Shown here in pieces: positions 10,861 through 20,538 of a stretch of DNA of 64,000 bases. Numbering within the stretch: position 1 is the stretch's first letter; each line of letters opens with the position of its first letter. Under the pieces are notes generated by a model that was not told where the DNA came from, made no database searches, and saw nothing but the letters and a program-made list of their open reading frames with translations. The stretch comes from Monocercomonoides exilis. Its lineage: Eukaryota; Preaxostyla; Oxymonadida; Polymastigidae. A program made the position numbers and the translations under genes. The stretch is taken from contig LSRY02000014.1 in the NCBI GenBank assembly GCA_001643675.2, positions 1,536,001 to 1,600,000 of the forward strand, read 5' to 3'.

Positions 10861-12320
10861 ATGCTTTTATGCATTTATATTCTGGATGAAAAGGATTTTT
10901 CAAAAAGGCAGAAAATATCTGCCAGAGCTAAATTAAATGGTTTGTCTTCGTTTCTGTGTGCTCGTTTTTGATTATTGCATTTTTTTTAATTTGTTTTTTG
11001 AAGAATTGTTTTCACAGCTGGAAGATTGCGATGATGAAGAACAAGCACACATTATAGAAGAATTATATGAGATTATGGAAGAAATGGATAAAAAAGTACT
11101 CAGATATGTTTTCACAGGAAAACTGTGCGACAAAGTGTACAGAATGATTGAAGAAAAGAAGAGATCTATGGAAAATGCCATTTTGCTGCTAAAGCGTTTG
11201 GGATATTTCTGCGCTGTGAAAAATGTGCAGATGGTTTATTTTGGCAAAGCTTCGTTGAGCAACAGTTTTGAGAAGCTGATTATCGAAGAAAATGAGAAAA
11301 AAGAAGGGAAAAACGAAAGGCTTTTAGTTGATCTTTGCGAATGCTTCGCTTTGCTATTTTTCTGCTCCAATTCAGATGAATTGCTTTCAATCATTATGCC
11401 TTGTCTTCTGAAAGTTGCGTTGAACAAGGAGGAAGATGAGGAGACTAAAAAAGAAGTGGAAATAGCTTTACTGGCTTTGAGCTGTGTCAGCAGCTTGAGG
11501 GTTTGGGTCTTTTTTGATTATTTTAATAACTTCTTTCTCATTTTATAAATATTTGAAGCAAGAGCTGTATTTTAACGAGATGAGAGAGATCATCCAACAT
11601 CACCAGGAGCATCATAATTTGACTCGTCTTGCATATCAATCGGCTTGGAAGTTTTTGATGAACAGATTTTATAGAGACAAAAGCTTGGAAGATGTAATTG
11701 CGAATGAACTGCATTTTGTGAGAGAGACGACAAGAGAACTGGAAGAGCTGGCAAAATATGTGGATTGGAAGAGAAAAGATGGAGATGAAAGAGAAAAAGA
11801 AACGATGGAAGAGCTTATTTTGAGAAGATGGATCCTTGCTATTTATTATTATTTTTCCTTTTCTAAGTGCAGATTGTGGAATGAAGAATTTATTGGGCTT
11901 TTCAGCAACATTGCTCAGCTTTTACGAGCAGCAAAGGATCATTACAGAGAAATCTGCAAACTGTGCATTGTTACATTTACTAAAGTGGCAGGAAATGTTT
12001 CTGCGATGATTGATTACTTGTTGAAAGGTGGAGCAGTTGATGCTATTTTGGAGGAGATTCAACAATCAACAGTGGATGACCAAATTTCATTTGATTGCTT
12101 AGAGTTTTTTTATGCGTTTTCAAGTAGATTGAAAATAAAAGTGTTTGATGAAAGGAAAGAAGCGAAAAGAAGAGAGATGAAAAGAAAGATATTTGAAAAG
12201 ATGGAAGAAGAAGGATGCGAAGATATAATCACAAGCTTTTGTGAAATATTAGATTTTCTAAAAGGAAAATACAACCGTCAATTATCTTTGGATATTTCTG
12301 ATTACCTTGTGAATGTTTGA
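10861..12320 (+). CDS. Alpha-helical (armadillo-like) protein of a multicopy oxymonad family
   Basis: Three exons, 10861-10939, 11004-11500 and 11559-12320, total 1338 nt (445 residues). Introns of 64 and 58 nt have donors GTTTGT and GTTTGG and acceptors TTGAAG. Joining exon 1 to exon 2 restores a continuous KLNELFSQLEDC segment, which supports the first intron; exon 2 to 3 joins in phase 0. The protein is almost entirely helical and charged, with segments such as LLVDLCECFALLFF, NLTRLAYQSAWKFLMNRF, ELHFVRETTRELEELAKYVDW and DISDYLVNV. I recall close relatives, often many per genome, as uncharacterised proteins of Monocercomonoides-type oxymonads; the repeat pattern resembles ARM/HEAT solenoids. 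No catalytic motif is visible. The start at 10861 is the first in-frame ATG and could be wrong if another 5' exon exists. Confidence 0.8.
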
Positions 12321-13160
12321 GGAAATACATTGTGTTTTGTAACTCTCTTTTTTGAAATTTTCTCTTTTTTCATCATTTCACAAAACCGACAACAAACAGT
12401 AATTTTAAGTTATTTGTAAATATCTTTTTTAAATCTTCATTGAAATAGAGCAAAGCAATTAAAAAAAAAAATTACAATCTGAAAAGCTGGGAGAGAGAAG
12501 AATGAGAAATGAAATGGAGAAGCCAGGGAAACAGATGGTGATAAAAAAAGTGTCGACAACATTCATGAGATTATGAAATGTTTTCATGTGAAAAGAAACA
12601 ATAAGGTATTCAAAGAAATTAAAGGTGAAAAACGTAATTTGTTTTCGTTTTCTGGTAATTATTTTCTTTGCAAATGTTTTTAAGGACATATTGGGATATT
12701 GGTTGCACTTTTTGAAAAGTCGCAAATGTTTAATATCTGTGTTAAATAAAAATGAATAATTTTTGGAAATGTCTAAATCTTTTTCGAAATGTTTCTTTTG
12801 TTTAATTTTCAAAGAAAATGAAAATTTTTGATTTCAATCAGTTTTCTGTTCCCACTCACAAAATTTCACGAAAATAAAAATATTTTCTTTGTCTAAATTT
12901 TGTTTTAATGAATACGTATTTTCATAAGTGAAAACAGATGTTAGATGAAAATATGAATTTTTTTTCTGTTTGAAAATTAAACAAAAGAAACTTTTCAAAA
13001 AATATTATGCAAATACATAATAATAAATTTTTCAAACTTTTCATTTTGTTATATGGAATACACAATCCAATTTGATTGGAGAATTTGTGTATTGATGAGG
13101 ATTTTTAAACATATGCTTCACCTTGGAAAAGGCGAGACCAATTCAGCCAGTGCCCGTCAG

Positions 13161-13188
13161 TTTTTTTTTTTTTTTTTTTTTTTTTTTT
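13161..13188. repeat. Poly(T) tract, 28 nt
   Basis: An uninterrupted run of T, followed by TTTG-type repeats (gttgtttgtttgtttg). It lies 149 nt upstream of a 58-nt A run, so the two tracts could pair. Confidence 0.9.
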
Positions 13189-13334
13189 GTTGTTTGTTTG
13201 TTTGAAATATATTGCGTTCGGGAACCAAACAAGGAATCACTTTTTCAAACATCAAAAACGAGCGGTTCAATGATTGTCAAAGATGAAATGAAAAAAATTA
13301 TTGAATGAATTGCTATCATAGATTTTATTCCTTC

Positions 13335-13337
<3 letters not shown>

Positions 13338-13395
<58 letters not shown>
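13338..13395. repeat. Poly(A) tract, 58 nt
   Basis: An uninterrupted A run far longer than others in the window. It could be the tail of a retroposed sequence or a slippage-expanded tract. No upstream retrotransposon domain or processed gene copy was recognised. Confidence 0.9.
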
Positions 13396-13397
<2 letters not shown>

Positions 13398-13635
13398 GAA
13401 AACATTCAGAATTTTTTATGTAGAATGCATTTTTAAAAATTTAAACCAAACTGTTTAACAACAGTGCTTAATTTGTTTAAAATTTGTTTTGCTGTTTTCA
13501 AAATTTTTTTCTGAGAAAAATGAGAGAAAAATATTGGAACTTATTATTAACTGGGATCTTCAAAAGATCTTATCCAATTGAAAAAGGCGTATAAGTATTT
13601 TTTGACAGTATTGAAGACAATCACATCAATAAATG

Positions 13636-13643
13636 CGTAACTC
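13636..13643. repeat. Target-site duplication, left copy (CGTAACTC)
   Basis: Identical to 15165-15172 and immediately outside the left terminal inverted repeat of the Merlin element. Confidence 0.85.
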
Positions 13644-15164
13644 GGTATGATCCGATTATATCTGCACAACCAAAAATGATTTTAATCATTATATTTCGAT
13701 TTGTTATATATTATTATTGGAAAAGAATATGCAAATAAAAACAAGCGGAAATTTTTTATTTTAAGGAAATTTTGAAGAATAATATTTTCACCCATAATAA
13801 TATTCGAAAATTATTTGTGTAAAGGGTTCGAATTTTTTTTTTGATCTCATGGAACGTGAACGAGATCTTCATGATGAGGAAAACTTTTCTTGGCTGAACA
13901 AACTCTTCTACGACGAAACGAGCGAATGAGAATGGTTCGAAAGAGAAACAATTGCGATGAACTTCCCGATGTGCAGAATTCATAGATGCTATCAACGAAT
14001 ATATCATGATAAGAATTATCACTATTACGCTTGTCCAAAATGCAAGATCAAGAAAAGCATTTTTTCAGGAACATCTTTTAGCAGAATAAAGATTGGACTA
14101 GGCGTTAATCTTCTGATTTGTTTATATTACTGGCTGGGGATTCAAATCAAAACAATTTCTTTGCTTCTTTCTGTTAATAACGACACAGTCGGATACTGGG
14201 GAAGTGTGATTCTGTGAGCTTGTTCACAAATGTGGAACGAAAGTAAGCAAGTTATTGGATGTGATTGAACAACAGTTAAAATTGATGAAGCAATTTGGAG
14301 AAAACGGAAGCACAGGAGAGGAAGAAAGAAAAAGCAATTGTGGATTTTCGGAGGGGTGGAAAGATTAGAGGGTGGTGGAGCGGGGAAACGGTTTATGGTT
14401 ATTGATGTTAACAGAAAAAAGCAAACTTTGATTTAAATTACTCAGAAATGCATAAAAGCTGGAACAATAATTATTTTCTATCAATTACGCGATTATTCTT
14501 CACTGGAAACACTTGGATATAAGCATCAAATTGTGTACCAAAAAAGACGTTTCCGAAACCCAGAAACTAGCGTGTTTACAAATACAAATGAAGGGTTATG
14601 GCAACATTTGCTATGCACTATCACTCGATTTGGTACAAGGATTAGACAAATGCATGACTATCTTTTACTGTTTTTGGTGAAATCAACATTTGATTTGACA
14701 TTCATTCAATTAATCAAATTTCTGTGCTTTGAAAATATAATTGAACCTGTTCAAATGGAAGAAGAAGAAGAAGAAGAAGAAGAAATCATTGATGAAGATG
14801 AAAAGATTCCAGAAATGGATGATGTTGTCAATGAAGATAATGATGATAAATCTGATGAAGATTTCGGAGCAGGAGATGGAGCTAGTGCCTCTGAATTAGA
14901 GCCTTAAATATTATTCTTATTAGAATAATATCATTTTAATATGTTTTTTAATTTTTTAGAAGCTATTTTTTCAACAAATCAGTCACTTTTTTAATGAAAA
15001 TTCGAATATTTTTATTTTTGATCTAAATCATTTTTTTTCAAAAATATCTTCATAAACACGTTTCCGCATTTTTCCATACTCATTTAACTTATGTACAACA
15101 TGTATTATTATGTTCTGTTAAGTTTCAAAGAAATCTGGGCATACCGATATATTCGGATTATGCC
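13644..15164 (+). mobile_element. Merlin/IS1595-type DNA transposon, decayed
   Basis: Imperfect terminal inverted repeats of about 19 bp (left GGTATGATCCGATTATATC; right, reverse-complemented, GGCATAATCCGAATATATC; 16 of 19 identical) are flanked by a perfect 8-bp direct duplication CGTAACTC at 13636-13643 and 15165-15172. An 8- to 9-bp duplication is characteristic of Merlin elements. The 1521-bp interior contains a broken transposase in the same orientation. Confidence 0.85.
13861..14907 (+). pseudogene. Merlin/ISXO2-type transposase, broken by in-frame stops
   Basis: A single reading frame can be followed for about 350 codons with no frameshift but four stops: TGA at 13927, 14215 and 14266, and TAA at 14434. 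It shows the family's order of features: a Cys-containing zinc-binding N-terminal part (ACPKCKIKKSIFSGTSF), the first catalytic Asp region (VKIDEAIWRKRKHRRGRKKK), a WIFGGVER strand, and the TNTNEGLW segment carrying the catalytic Glu. At the place of the second catalytic Asp the sequence has Tyr (TIIIFYQLRDYSSL), so the active site is lost as well. The C-terminus is an extra acidic tail beginning with nine Glu. The copy is inactive. Confidence 0.85.
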
Positions 15165-15172
15165 CGTAACTC
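15165..15172. repeat. Target-site duplication, right copy (CGTAACTC)
   Basis: Identical to 13636-13643 and immediately outside the right terminal inverted repeat. Confidence 0.85.
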
Positions 15173-15358
15173 TTTTCACTATAAACATAAATGAAATCAT
15201 TATTTTATTCCCCAGTTGAAGAGTGTTCAAAAAAACAAAAGGAATATCTTTAAAATTATAATTATTAAGGTTTGATAGATCATTTTTATTTGAATTGAAT
15301 TTTGTATTTCTCTTGAATCAAACTCTTTTAAAAAAGAAAAAAATTAAGAATTCAATGT
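15173..15358. other. Short intergenic spacer
   Basis: AT-rich spacer between the Merlin target duplication and the 3' end of the RhoGEF gene. It must contain that gene's 3' UTR on the minus strand. No other feature is seen. Confidence 0.4.
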
Positions 15359-15644
15359 TCACTGGCTAATATTCGTAAAGATAGTAATTGGTTTGGTGAA
15401 TGAAAGCATAACAAATGGAGTGTCAGAGGTTGCGGAAGTGGAAAAAGTTGAAAGTGAACTTGTGAGCGAAGGTGAATATGAGGAAGGAGGTGAAGGAAAC
15501 ATTTGAGGAGGAAGAGGAGGAGTGGAAGAAGAAGAAGAAGAAGAAGAAGAAGAAGAAGAAGAAGAAGAAGAAGAAGAAGAAGAAGGTTTAGGAGAAGAAA
15601 TAGAAATCTCGTTAAATTGCTGCTGCGGAGTGAGCAATCCATAC

Positions 15645-15675
<31 letters not shown>

Positions 15676-18600
15676 CTTCTTCTTCTTCTTCTTCTTTTCC
15701 ATCTCCATCAATGAATTGTTCATTTAAGAAATCTTCTTCCTCTGGAAAACATTTTTCTCTTTCTTCCAAAATTCCTTCATGTTCTTTGCTATTATCTTTG
15801 CTCTCATTTCCATTCATCTTCTCTTTCTCTCTATCCTTCAAATCCTCAACATCCGCTTCACGTTCATTTCTTCTCTTTCTCTTTTCCTTTTTCCTTTTTG
15901 TCTCTTTTACTAATTCCATTTCTTGTTCTTTTTCATTTTTTCCATTTTTTTCTTCTTTATTCCTTTTCTCCTTTTTTCCCTCTTTCTCCTCTTTCTCCTC
16001 TTTCTCCTCCTTTCCCTTTTTTCCCTCTCTCTCCTCCTTCTCTCTTTTCTCCTCCTCCTTCTCTCTTTTCTCCTCTCTCCTTCTCATCCTCTCCAGCTCG
16101 TCTTTCCTCTCCTCCTCTTCCTTCTCCAGCTGCGCCATCACCTTGTTGTGCACCTTCTCGATCGTCTGCACAGCCAAGTCGTGAAATCGCTTCTCTATTA
16201 CCATCGCTTCGGACTCGATTTCTGCTTCTCTCATCTTCCTTCGCTCCATTTTCTCTCGCCTCAGCTGCTCCATATGCTGCTTTTTCTGTTCGTTCTTTAG
16301 CTTCCTTTCTTTTTCTTTTTCTTCTTCTTTTTCTTCTTCCTCTTTTTCTTTTTCTTCTTCCTCTTTTTCTTCTTCTTTTCTTCTTCTTTCTCTTTCTCTT
16401 TCATTTCCCCCTTCCTTTTTATCTTCAATGTTTCCTTCTTCTTTCATTTCTTCTTCTTCTTTTCCTTCTTCTTCACTTATTTTTGCTATTTCTTCTTCAT
16501 TTTCTTCTTCATATTCTGAATCAATAAAAGAATCGCTGCTTTCACTGCAGAACAATTCTTGGTCGCCTTCATCTTCCTCTTCTGTTTCGCTTTCTTCGCT
16601 TTCTTCGCTTTTCTCTTCTTCTTCTTCTCTTTCTCCTCTTTCTCCTCTTTCTCCTCTTTCTTCTTCTCTTTCATTTTCTCTTTTTTCATTTTCTTTTTCA
16701 TTTTTAATCACAAATTTGTTTTTCTCATTTTCTGGTAAAGGTTCATTATTTCTAACCTGTTTTGGTGTAGAAAGAGGAGAAGAAGAAGAGAAAGAAGAAG
16801 AAGAGGAAGAAGAAGCAGAGGAAGAGGAAGAGGAAGAGAAAGAAGAAGAGGAAGAGGAAGAAGAATTAGAAGAAGAAGAAGGCAAATAAACAGGAGGCAA
16901 AGTTTGTAAAGTCGAAATGTGTTCTTGGATTTCAGAAATCAACGAAAAAACAGAGTCAAAAGGAGAATTTTGAATGGAAGAGCGAGAAATAGTGGATTTT
17001 GGGGTGTTGAATGAGGAATCAGGAGGAGGAGGAGAAGCAGAAGAAGAAGAAGAAAGAGAAGAAGAAGAAAGAGAAGAAGAAGAAAGAGAAGAAGAAGAAA
17101 GAGAAGAAGAAGTTGAAATGGAAGAAGAACATGGATAGCTCTCTTTTTCATCAGAAATATCATCAAAATCTGATTTTTGCTTCAATTCTTGCTGTTTTTG
17201 GGGAGAAGAATTAGTTTCTTTGAAATTCGAATGAGTTTTTGTGAACGATTGGCTGGAATGAGGAGAGGGACCAGGAAATGTCTGGGAGAAAGGAGAAAAT
17301 GAAGAAGAAGAAGAAGAAATGGGAGAAGGAGAAGAAGAGGATGATGATGAAGCAGAAGCAGAAGCAGAGGAGGAAGGAGAAGAAGAAGGTGAAGAAGAAG
17401 AAGAATCAAATTTCTTTAAATGAAAATCTGTTTCTATTTGTGTTTGACAAAAAGGAGGAGCATAATTAAATTTTTCGAATTTGTTTGCCGGCAAAAATGG
17501 GATTATTTCATTTGTTGATGTTTCAACAACAGAATCCAGCGGATCAATGCAGCCAAGCGTGGCATAGAGATCTTCTTCTTCTTCTTCTTCTTCTTCTTCT
17601 TCATTTTTGTCTTCTTCTTTTTCTAAGTATTTTTCTTTGTCTTTTTCATTTTCTTTTTCATCTTTATTTTCGTCTTCCTCTTCTTTTTTATGTTTGTCAG
17701 CTTTTTCATCTCGTTTTTCTTCATTTGTTACCTTTTCATTTGTTTTGGCTTTATTTCCTTCTCTTTCTTCTTCTCTGTTATCAAATTGATTTTTTTCTTT
17801 CGTCTCATTTTGATTTCGTTTCTCAATTTCAACAGAATTTGCACTTTTTCTTTGAAAATGTCGATTTTCTTTCAAATTCTCGTCTTTCATAGAAATGTTT
17901 TTCGTCTGTTTTACAATTGGTTTGTTAGCAGAAGCATTTTGTTCATTGAAATTCTGTTTTTTCTCAAAAAATAAGATTTTTTCTGCAATTTTTGATGAAT
18001 TAGATTTTTCTTGTTTGTTTCTATTTGCCAATAAATCTTCATCATTTTTGTTATTTGTTGAATTCATCCTATCATTTGTGCTCAAATTCAAAGAAGTTTC
18101 TTCTTTGCCTCGATTTTTCTGCTTTTCTGTTGAAATATCTGCTTCAATTTCTTCTTCATTTTTGTAATTTTCTGCTCTTTTCGATAACATTTCATATGTT
18201 TTGCTATCATTTTGTTGTACATTTCTTTTCTTCGTTTTTTCAAAGTAATTTTTGTCTTCATTCACATTCGAATTTTGTTCTTCTGTTGAATTTCCGCTCT
18301 TTTCTGCCGGCAAACTTGAAGGAACCTCATATTTGCTGTTAATTTCATTGAGATTTTTCAAATTTTCTTCATTTGTTTGATCTGTTTCTATTTGTTTCAA
18401 CTCATTTCCTTCTTCTCCTTCTTTTTCTTTCAATGGAATTGCAATCAAAACTGTTTGCCCTGCTTTCCCATCCAAAAACGGATTCTTCTCATTCGCCTTT
18501 TCTTTTCCCGCTTCCAAATTCTTCTTCTGATTTTCTCGAATTTCTCTAACAGGACTTGGAATTGGTGTTACTCTCGGTGTTTTTCTCTCTTTTTCTTGTT

Positions 18601-20474
18601 TTTCTTTCTCTTTCTCCTTCTCCTTCTCTTTCTCCTTTTCCTGTTTTTGCTGTTGATTTGTCTGATCCAATCTCATTTCGATTGCACGGCGCCACGAAAG
18701 CGGTGGGCATTTGAGCAGCTGCTGCCACATCTGCGGATTGTTCGGAGGCAGAAAGGGAAGATTAGAGAAAGAGGATGATGAAATAGAAGAAGAAGAAGAA
18801 GAAGAAGAAGAGGAAGAGGAAGAAGAGGAAGAAGAGGAAGAAAATCCAGAAGAAGAAGAAGTTATTCCATCACCAGAAAGAGATTGAGGTTGAGGCAAAG
18901 GAAGAGGAAGAGGGATATCAATCCATCCAAGCTGCCTTCTTTGGTCAAGTTTCTTCTTCACTTCGCCAAACGCAGCTATCCAATAATGCTTCATCTGCAC
19001 AGAATCCGCCTTAAACAGGAAAGTTCTCTGAGGAAAGAAGACGAGAAAGAGCAAGCGATGAGGAGAAGAAGGCGAAGACAAGAAAAGCTCAGAGGAAGAA
19101 GGCGAATTGCAAGCAGAAGGTGGCTGGGAAGAAGGGAAAGGAGAAGACGCGCCGTCTGGCTGGAGCAGATACGAATCAGCAGTGACATTTGCGAAAGGTT
19201 GAGGGACAGCCAATGAATTTCTCTTCTTTTGAGAGGCAATCACTTCATCGACAACAGCTGCGTAGTCAAGCACATTCAGAAGAGGTTCTTCGACGAGGTT
19301 GATCTGCTGGTGGACGGAGTAATAGGAAGAAGAAGAGGAAGAAGCGGAGAAAAAGGGGGAGGTGTCGTTGTTGAGTGAAAGTGGTATGTTTGATGTGGAT
19401 GATGTGGATGAAGTGGAAGAGGAGGAGGAGGAAGAGAAGGAGGAGAAGGTAGAGATGAGAGAGGAACAGACAAGAAGAAGATCATTGAACAGGAAAATGG
19501 TGCGCTGCTGGATGGAAGAACGGCTAACTTTGTCGATTATTCCATCTGCAATTGGGACTCTATCATGAGCAATTAGAGGAATCTGTTTTATTTTTGAAAA
19601 ATGGATTTTTTTCATGAAATTAATAAAAAAAATAAATGAAAATGAAAAATCGAAAACATTTTTTATAATAAAAGTATTACTATATAAAATAAAAAATACC
19701 TTCAATCCAAAAAGTCTCATTTGCAACTGGCTCATTTTATCAAGTGATTTGACTTCGCTCATGTGGTTATTCAATGTGTCACAAGTCTGCTTCATCTTTG
19801 CAGCTGCTTCATTGGTCTTTGCAAAATCCATATGGAATCGATGCGTTGCCTTTGCTAGCGTTTGACTAAGCAGCATATAGCGTGGAACTCTTTGAAGAGG
19901 AGTTATAAGAAGAGAAGGAAGATCTGTCAATTCATTTTCAGGAAGTTTATCAAGTTTTTGAGAAATTTGATTCGACAATGCAGAATATTTCTTTACAAGC
20001 TTTTTGAACTCTTCTGTTGCTTTATCGAACTCATCAAAATAATCGCATGAGGTAACACATATTTGAGCATGAAGAAATATTTTCGCTCCAATCAACGAAC
20101 AATCCGTCCATGACGATATCACAGGTTCAATATCATTAATAAATCTTTCGCTGTATGTTTTTATAATTTGAACATTTTGCATCAACTTATCCACAGCAAT
20201 TGGAATCCCTTTTTTCAATGTGTGATCAAAATATGACGTTGTAGGTTCAAAATAACACTAAAGAATACAAATGACAATGTTTCAATAAATAAAATATACA
20301 CACTGATTGTAGAATTTGAAGTCCACGACAATACGTTTTTTCAGTTTTAAGTAATTCTTCAACAACTTGCTTTCGATGCTTGTTCATTGATGGAATTTTA
20401 TTTACTATTCTTCTATCGCTCCATGCTCGAAAAGAATTTTGGATGAGAGTGCATTTATTTTCAAGGTTCTCCAT
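15359..20474 (-). CDS. Rho guanine-nucleotide exchange factor (IQ motif, DH-PH) with giant Ser/Glu-rich tail
   Basis: Three exons, 20474-20304, 20257-19700 and 19582-15359, give 1650 residues. Introns of 46 nt (GTGTGT...TTTAG) and 117 nt (GTATTT...AACAG) both join in phase 0; the second is stop-free and three-divisible, so it looks coding but interrupts the DH/PH linker. Residues about 7-18 form an IQ-like motif (LIQNSFRAWSDRR). The DH domain spans about 32-240, with VEELLKTEKTYCRGLQ (helix 1), LITPLQRVPRYMLL (the conserved QR-PRY segment) and TCDTLNNHM near the end. The PH domain spans about 244-457, with TIFLFNDLLLVC, then a roughly 130-residue Ser-rich insertion, then LFLVFFPQRTFLFKADS and YWIAAFGEVKK. 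The tail is Ser, Glu and Lys/Glu runs. The inferred role is activation of a Rho/Rac-family GTPase at membranes for cytoskeletal control. Its start lies 64 bp from the divergent gene at 20539. Confidence 0.9.
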
Positions 20475-20538
20475 TTTGATGATTTATCATAAATTCAAAC
20501 ATAAAAACGATTAAGATCAGTACCTACATTTATTTTAT
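20475..20538. promoter_or_regulatory. 64-bp divergent intergenic region, presumed bidirectional promoter
   Basis: Separates the start codons of the minus-strand RhoGEF gene and the plus-strand 3740-residue gene. It must hold both 5' UTRs and promoters unless one lies inside a neighbour. AT-rich; no definite motif could be assigned. Confidence 0.45.

Larger units (their letters stand above)
12321..13635. other. AT-rich intergenic region with long homopolymers
   Basis: No supported gene. A minus-strand open frame at 12459-12812 has a composition expected of AT-rich noncoding DNA (Lys, Phe, Asn, Ile) and no recognisable features. The interval carries a 28-T run and a 58-A run, listed separately. 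Confidence 0.5.

Noticed and set aside
12459-12812. 117-codon minus-strand open frame
   Set aside because: Composition typical of AT-rich noncoding DNA; no start context, domain or neighbouring exon supports it.
15522-16889. Several plus-strand open frames of 125-220 codons opposite the RhoGEF
   Set aside because: Antisense of the Glu/Ser/Lys-rich tail; no start context, domains or splice signals.
19583-19699. Coding status of a 39-codon Phe/Ile-rich segment in the RhoGEF
   Set aside because: It is open in frame but has GT-AG borders, intron-like AT composition and interrupts the DH-PH junction, so it was treated as an intron.
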